IMG/VR virus record: IMGVR_UViG_3300020469_000264
Coordinates: 1-23,899 of that record
From: a virus
Length of the DNA stretch: 23,899 nucleotides
Strand: one strand, 5' to 3'
Part shown: piece by piece, positions 21,140-23,899 of the stretch
Layout of the letters: each line of letters starts with the position of its first letter
Numbering within the stretch: position 1 is the stretch's first letter
Program-made: the position numbers and the translations under genes
The notes under the pieces: model-generated
Told to the model about the DNA's origin: nothing
Database searches by the model: none
Seen by the model: the letters and a program-made list of their open reading frames with translations, nothing else

Positions 21140-21767
21140 GCCTTCTCCGAATTGCTACATATAAGAATGAACCAAACGCTAGCATTAACGTATAAGTTGA
21201 TGGTTCAGGTACTGTAGTAAAATATAGTTCACTGGGTCCATTTATTTCAATGTCCATTGAACCAAGAGCATCAGCAGCAAAAGAAGTAAATACTACTAAA
21301 TATTGTTTTTCTTCTAAATCAAATATACCATTAAATGCGCCTGCACCTATGCCGGTTCCTTGACCTTCTCCGCTACTTTGGCCTCCGCCCCAACCATAAC
21401 CTATACCAGAGTTAAAAATCTCTGGTGCAGTAGTTATGACATTAGTTAAATCAAAATCGTCAGTATCATATAACAATACTTGTGTATCGGTCGTTGAACC
21501 ATCTGATCCTTGTAATGAACTTGAGTAATTAGAAAAAGTAAAATTACTACCTGCGCTATCGGGTGTCATATATATCCACTCGTAATATGTGCGTTGAGTA
21601 GCTGGGCCACCAAAACCTTCAACATATTGGTCATCTTCTAAGACGACGTCTATGTCATAGTAAGAATAATTTTCGGTTTGACCAGTAAGTGGTCCTAGTA
21701 TGCTTATTGATGCATACGTTGATAATGTTGATAATAAAAAGACTATTCCCAGTAACCCCTTTTTCAT
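21132..21767 (-). CDS. secreted PEP-CTERM protein B (211 aa)
   Basis: Signal peptide MKKGLLGIVFLLSTLSTYA, then a beta-rich domain with a Gly-rich stretch (GIGYGWGGGQSSGEGQGTG), and a C-terminal tail with VPEPSTYT, a hydrophobic helix (LMLAFGSFLYVAI) and RRRHA. This is a textbook PEP-CTERM signal. The domain shares DT-x2-LY...FDLT-x-V and TS-x(7)-G-x-DI-x-I-x-GP with the next gene, so the two arose by duplication. It starts one base after the stop of the 58-aa membrane gene. The expected destination is the host's outer surface or extracellular matrix. Confidence 0.86.
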   Translation of the reverse strand: MKKGLLGIVFLLSTLSTYASISILGPLTGQTENYSYYDIDVVLEDDQYVEGFGGPATQRTYYEWIYMTPDSAGSNFTFSNYSSSLQGSDGSTTDTQVLLYDTDDFDLTNVITTAPEIFNSGIGYGWGGGQSSGEGQGTGIGAGAFNGIFDLEEKQYLVVFTSFAADALGSMDIEINGPSELYFTTVPEPSTYTLMLAFGSFLYVAIRRRHA

Positions 21768-21768
21768 T

Positions 21769-21945
21769 TTATTTTTTTCCGATTAGTTTACCCATGAGTC
21801 CAAAGATTTGGCCAAAGATTCCTAATCCTTTACCGAGCCAAGAGTCTTTAGGTATGAGTAATGTTAACATTGATAAGATACCAATCGTTGCGATTGCTAT
21901 CTCAATTAAATTTCCTTTGCATTGTTGAATTATATATTGTATCAT
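21769..21945 (-). CDS. 58-aa membrane peptide with amphipathic glycine-rich tail
   Basis: It begins MIQYIIQQCKGNLIEIAIAT, has a hydrophobic helix (IAIATIGILSMLTLLIP) and ends with a Gly/Phe/Lys amphipathic segment (GKGLGIFGQIFGLMGKLIG, then KK). AAGGA stands 6 nt before the ATG. The gene begins 10 nt after the acidic protein's stop and ends one base before PEP-CTERM protein B. The design resembles small membrane-active peptides such as holin-like or modulin-like ones, but no family match is evident. Confidence 0.6.
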   Translation of the reverse strand: MIQYIIQQCKGNLIEIAIATIGILSMLTLLIPKDSWLGKGLGIFGQIFGLMGKLIGKK

Positions 21946-21954
21946 AATTGTTCC

Positions 21955-23574
21955 TTAAATTGGTGTTGCGTCTGTATCTCCCATGTCATAACCTGGTGCG
22001 CTTGGGCCAAATATATCAGCGAAGTTTATATCACTTGCAGGGCCAGCGGGTGAAACTATAACTGTGCCGGGTGTACCTTCGATTGGGGTAAGTACCATTT
22101 CGATAACTTCTTCTTTAACCGTTTCTTCAATTACATCGTCTATTTGAACTACCTCTTCTACATTTACGGCTACTTCGATGTCATCGATTACTACATCAGC
22201 ATTTACTAAAATATCGGCAATATCTATTTCCGCCACTTCTACTTCAACTTCAGGTGTTACTTCTATTTCTGTTTCTGCTACCATTGTATGAGGTTTAATA
22301 TCGTCTATTTCGTCAATCGATATATCATCTACTTCTATTTCTACTTCATCATCAGTAGAAATGGGTGGGGCCTCCGATTCTGATTCGACTTCTGCAATCT
22401 CAATTGCAGGTTCCTCATCAGCAGATATTTCACTTTCTTCAACCACCTCCTCTTCGCTATTGTTAATACCAAATAATGCAAGAAGGCCACCACCACTAGA
22501 TTTCTTTACGCCGCCATTCGAGTTTTCATTTGAATCGTCCGCTGTCGTTTCAGCCACTTCTTCAGTCTCTGGCTCGTCAACTGCCGTTTCATCTTCTTGC
22601 TCTTCTGGTATTTGGTCATCTTGTGCTGGTTCTCCTTGTTCTTCAGAATCAGGTTCTTCATTATCGTCATCTCCGCCTGTGAGAAAACTAAAGAAACCTT
22701 TCTTCTTTTTGGGTTGTTCTTCAACCTGCTCCTCGGCTTCGGGCTCAGGTTCGTTAGATTCTTCTTCAGCTTCTGGCTCATCAGCTTCTTCAGCTTCTGG
22801 CTCTGATTCTGGCTCGGGCTCTGATTCTTCTTCGGCCTCTTCAGCCTCTTCTTCATCATCGCCTCCTAAAAGTTTTGAGAAGAAACCTTTTTTCTTTTTC
22901 TTGGGTTCTTCTTTTTCTTCCTCTACGGTTTCTTCATTCGAATTTTCGTCCTTTGTATCAGACTTATCAGAGGCTTCAGAGGGTTCTTCAGAAACTTCTT
23001 CCGTTTGAGTTTCTTCTCCGTTTGATTCTGTTCCCTTAGGTAATGTTGAAGGTTCATTTGGTTCCTTTGGTTCTGATTGAGCGGGAGGAGTAGGTGGGTC
23101 TAAATCAATCTCAATATCACCCATACCAATAATTGTGGTGAACCCCGCGAGAGGATCGTCCCAATTAATGTTTGGATGTTCGAATTTAACTTCTTCCCAT
23201 TTTTCTTCAGCAACTTGCTGAACTACTCGAGTTTCTTCAACTACGGTGTCGACTTGGAAATATGCTGCGGAGCCTAGTGCTATTACACCGGCCGGTCCTA
23301 ATGCTGCAAGTTGTGTACCTATCTGTTCTAGTGTACCGGGCGGTTTTGCTAATTCTTCGGCTATGTTTGAGCCACCACTACCACCATCATCTTCGTCTTC
23401 TTCAAATTCAAATCCAGGTTTTACCTCTCCGAGCAAGGTCGCGGACGCTTTCTTCAGTAATTCAAACTCTTCATTCTGCCTATCAGGCTTTGAGAGTTTC
23501 TGAACGATATTTGCTGCGTCTTCTACGGATAGTTCTTCCGCATCAGCCTTTGACTTTCCCTTATCTTTGGCCAT
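21955..23574 (-). CDS. 539-aa acidic low-complexity protein with repeated amphipathic motifs
   Basis: N-terminal residues 1-60 are helical and charged. A hydrophobic segment at about 85-107 (LAALGPAGVIALGSAAYF) may span or dock to a membrane. From 160 on it is dominated by Glu/Pro/Asp/Ser. Three spaced basic-hydrophobic units punctuate the acid: KKKKKGFFSKLLGGDD (about 225-240), KKKKGFFSFLTGGDDD (289-304) and a weaker KKSSGGGLLALFG (357-369). A Val/Ile/Glu/Asp-rich region follows and the end is IFGPSAPGYDMGDTDATPI. AAGGGA stands 4 nt before the ATG. Long disordered acid with membrane-binding-like motifs suggests a scaffold or tether. The family is unknown. Confidence 0.72.
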   Translation of the reverse strand: MAKDKGKSKADAEELSVEDAANIVQKLSKPDRQNEEFELLKKASATLLGEVKPGFEFEEDEDDGGSGGSNIAEELAKPPGTLEQIGTQLAALGPAGVIALGSAAYFQVDTVVEETRVVQQVAEEKWEEVKFEHPNINWDDPLAGFTTIIGMGDIEIDLDPPTPPAQSEPKEPNEPSTLPKGTESNGEETQTEEVSEEPSEASDKSDTKDENSNEETVEEEKEEPKKKKKGFFSKLLGGDDEEEAEEAEEESEPEPESEPEAEEADEPEAEEESNEPEPEAEEQVEEQPKKKKGFFSFLTGGDDDNEEPDSEEQGEPAQDDQIPEEQEDETAVDEPETEEVAETTADDSNENSNGGVKKSSGGGLLALFGINNSEEEVVEESEISADEEPAIEIAEVESESEAPPISTDDEVEIEVDDISIDEIDDIKPHTMVAETEIEVTPEVEVEVAEIDIADILVNADVVIDDIEVAVNVEEVVQIDDVIEETVKEEVIEMVLTPIEGTPGTVIVSPAGPASDINFADIFGPSAPGYDMGDTDATPI

Positions 23575-23624
23575 AGTTTCCCTTTAATTCTATTTAGGAA
23601 AACGGAGGCCTTGAAAGCCCGACT

Positions 23625-23899
23625 TTATGCTGCTTTAGTCCACCAATTTGGTGTGGGACGTTTTGTCCATACCATCTTAAAATCTTTGGCGTGGTAGTAG
23701 GTTCGGTAAGATTTGACCACATCGGGTCCTTTACAATCTTCAAACATTGCCATTCTAAAAGGTGTTAGACCATCATTTGAAATATTAGCTGGTCCATAGA
23801 AAAGGTCTTTGCGTAGAAGCGCATCTGTTTTATGTATCTTACCATATCGATAAGTATATTCATCACAAAGAGCATTGAATAGTTTCCAATGCCAACGAT
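23625..23899 (-). CDS. partial phage-conserved protein, C-terminal 91 codons
   Basis: An open frame enters from the right edge and stops at 23625. The visible part contains LFNALCDEYTYRYGKIHKTD, then TPFRMAMFEDCKGPDVVKSY and YHAKDFKMVWTKRPTPNWW. This matches the C-terminal half of a family I associate with T4-like marine phages, whose full-length members start with MNIFYLD-type sequence and carry a HxNHPxxxW block (not in view). Some annotations liken it to pyrimidine-dimer glycosylases, which I cannot confirm. A 50-nt spacer with a weak hairpin and TTTT separates it from the acidic-protein gene. Confidence 0.65.
   Translation of the reverse strand, partial: RWHWKLFNALCDEYTYRYGKIHKTDALLRKDLFYGPANISNDGLTPFRMAMFEDCKGPDVVKSYRTYYHAKDFKMVWTKRPTPNWWTKAA

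Noticed and set aside
22361-23008. Long plus-strand open frame rich in serine opposite the acidic-protein gene
   Set aside because: It is the antisense of Glu/Asp/Ser-rich codons, which cannot easily give stops; low-complexity serine output, and all other genes are on the minus strand.
1-23899. CRISPR arrays, insertion sequences, integrase/attachment sites and tRNA genes
   Set aside because: No regularly spaced repeats, transposase or integrase motifs, or cloverleaf-like segments were found on either strand by eye.

Overview
The window reads as part of the genome of a marine-type, T4-like tailed phage (myovirus grade). Every protein gene I accept is on the minus strand, so transcription runs from high to low coordinates. 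T4 replication and regulation genes are recognisable from motifs: sliding clamp gp45, clamp loader gp44 and gp62, translational repressor RegA, B-family DNA polymerase gp43 and a DexA-like exonuclease. Accessory genes typical of marine T4-like phages surround them: Hsp20, a CobS/CobT-like AAA+/VWA pair, MazG, a 2OG-Fe(II) oxygenase and glycosyltransferases. The DNA is AT-rich and packed, with many ATGA or TAATG gene junctions.

Layout in transcription order. (1) 23899-19199: the tail of a phage conserved gene, a 539-aa acidic low-complexity protein, a 58-aa membrane peptide, two paralogous secreted proteins ending in PEP-CTERM sorting signals, an outer-membrane beta-barrel, a 19-aa microprotein in its own small transcription unit, and an 86-aa conserved protein. 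(2) 18938-14626: CobT-like metallopeptidase/VWA protein, a 197-aa unknown protein and a CobS-like AAA+ ATPase, with a duplicated promoter cassette. (3) 14625-10924: gp45, a zinc-ribbon protein, a small acidic protein, gp44, a membrane protein, gp62, RegA, a membrane protein, then Hsp20. (4) 10443-10014: no protein gene. It holds a roughly 400-nt putative structured RNA with its own promoter and terminator. (5) 9977-5390: 2OG oxygenase, DNA polymerase, a SemiSWEET-like transporter, MazG and small proteins. (6) 5396-1: primase-like protein, two ParB-like proteins, a methyltransferase, three glycosyltransferases, the DexA-like nuclease and a partial gene.

Regulation can be read from the sequence. 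Eight sigma70-type promoters, all with exactly 17-nt spacers and mostly an extended TGG before the -10, precede dexA, mazG, 43, the 2OG gene, the ncRNA, 45, cobS and cobT. T4-late-type TATAAATA boxes lie just past stop codons or terminators ahead of hsp20, an 87-aa gene, the 19-aa gene and the 86-aa gene. For gene 43 and the 2OG gene the -10 is 7 nt from the ATG, which predicts leaderless mRNAs.

The most unusual content is the envelope cassette at 19414-21945, where a lytic-type phage encodes two apparent exosortase substrates and an outer-membrane barrel. This suggests a Gram-negative host with a PEP-CTERM/exosortase system (for example marine Verrucomicrobiota, by inference). The second standout is the unidentified ncRNA locus at 10018-10424.
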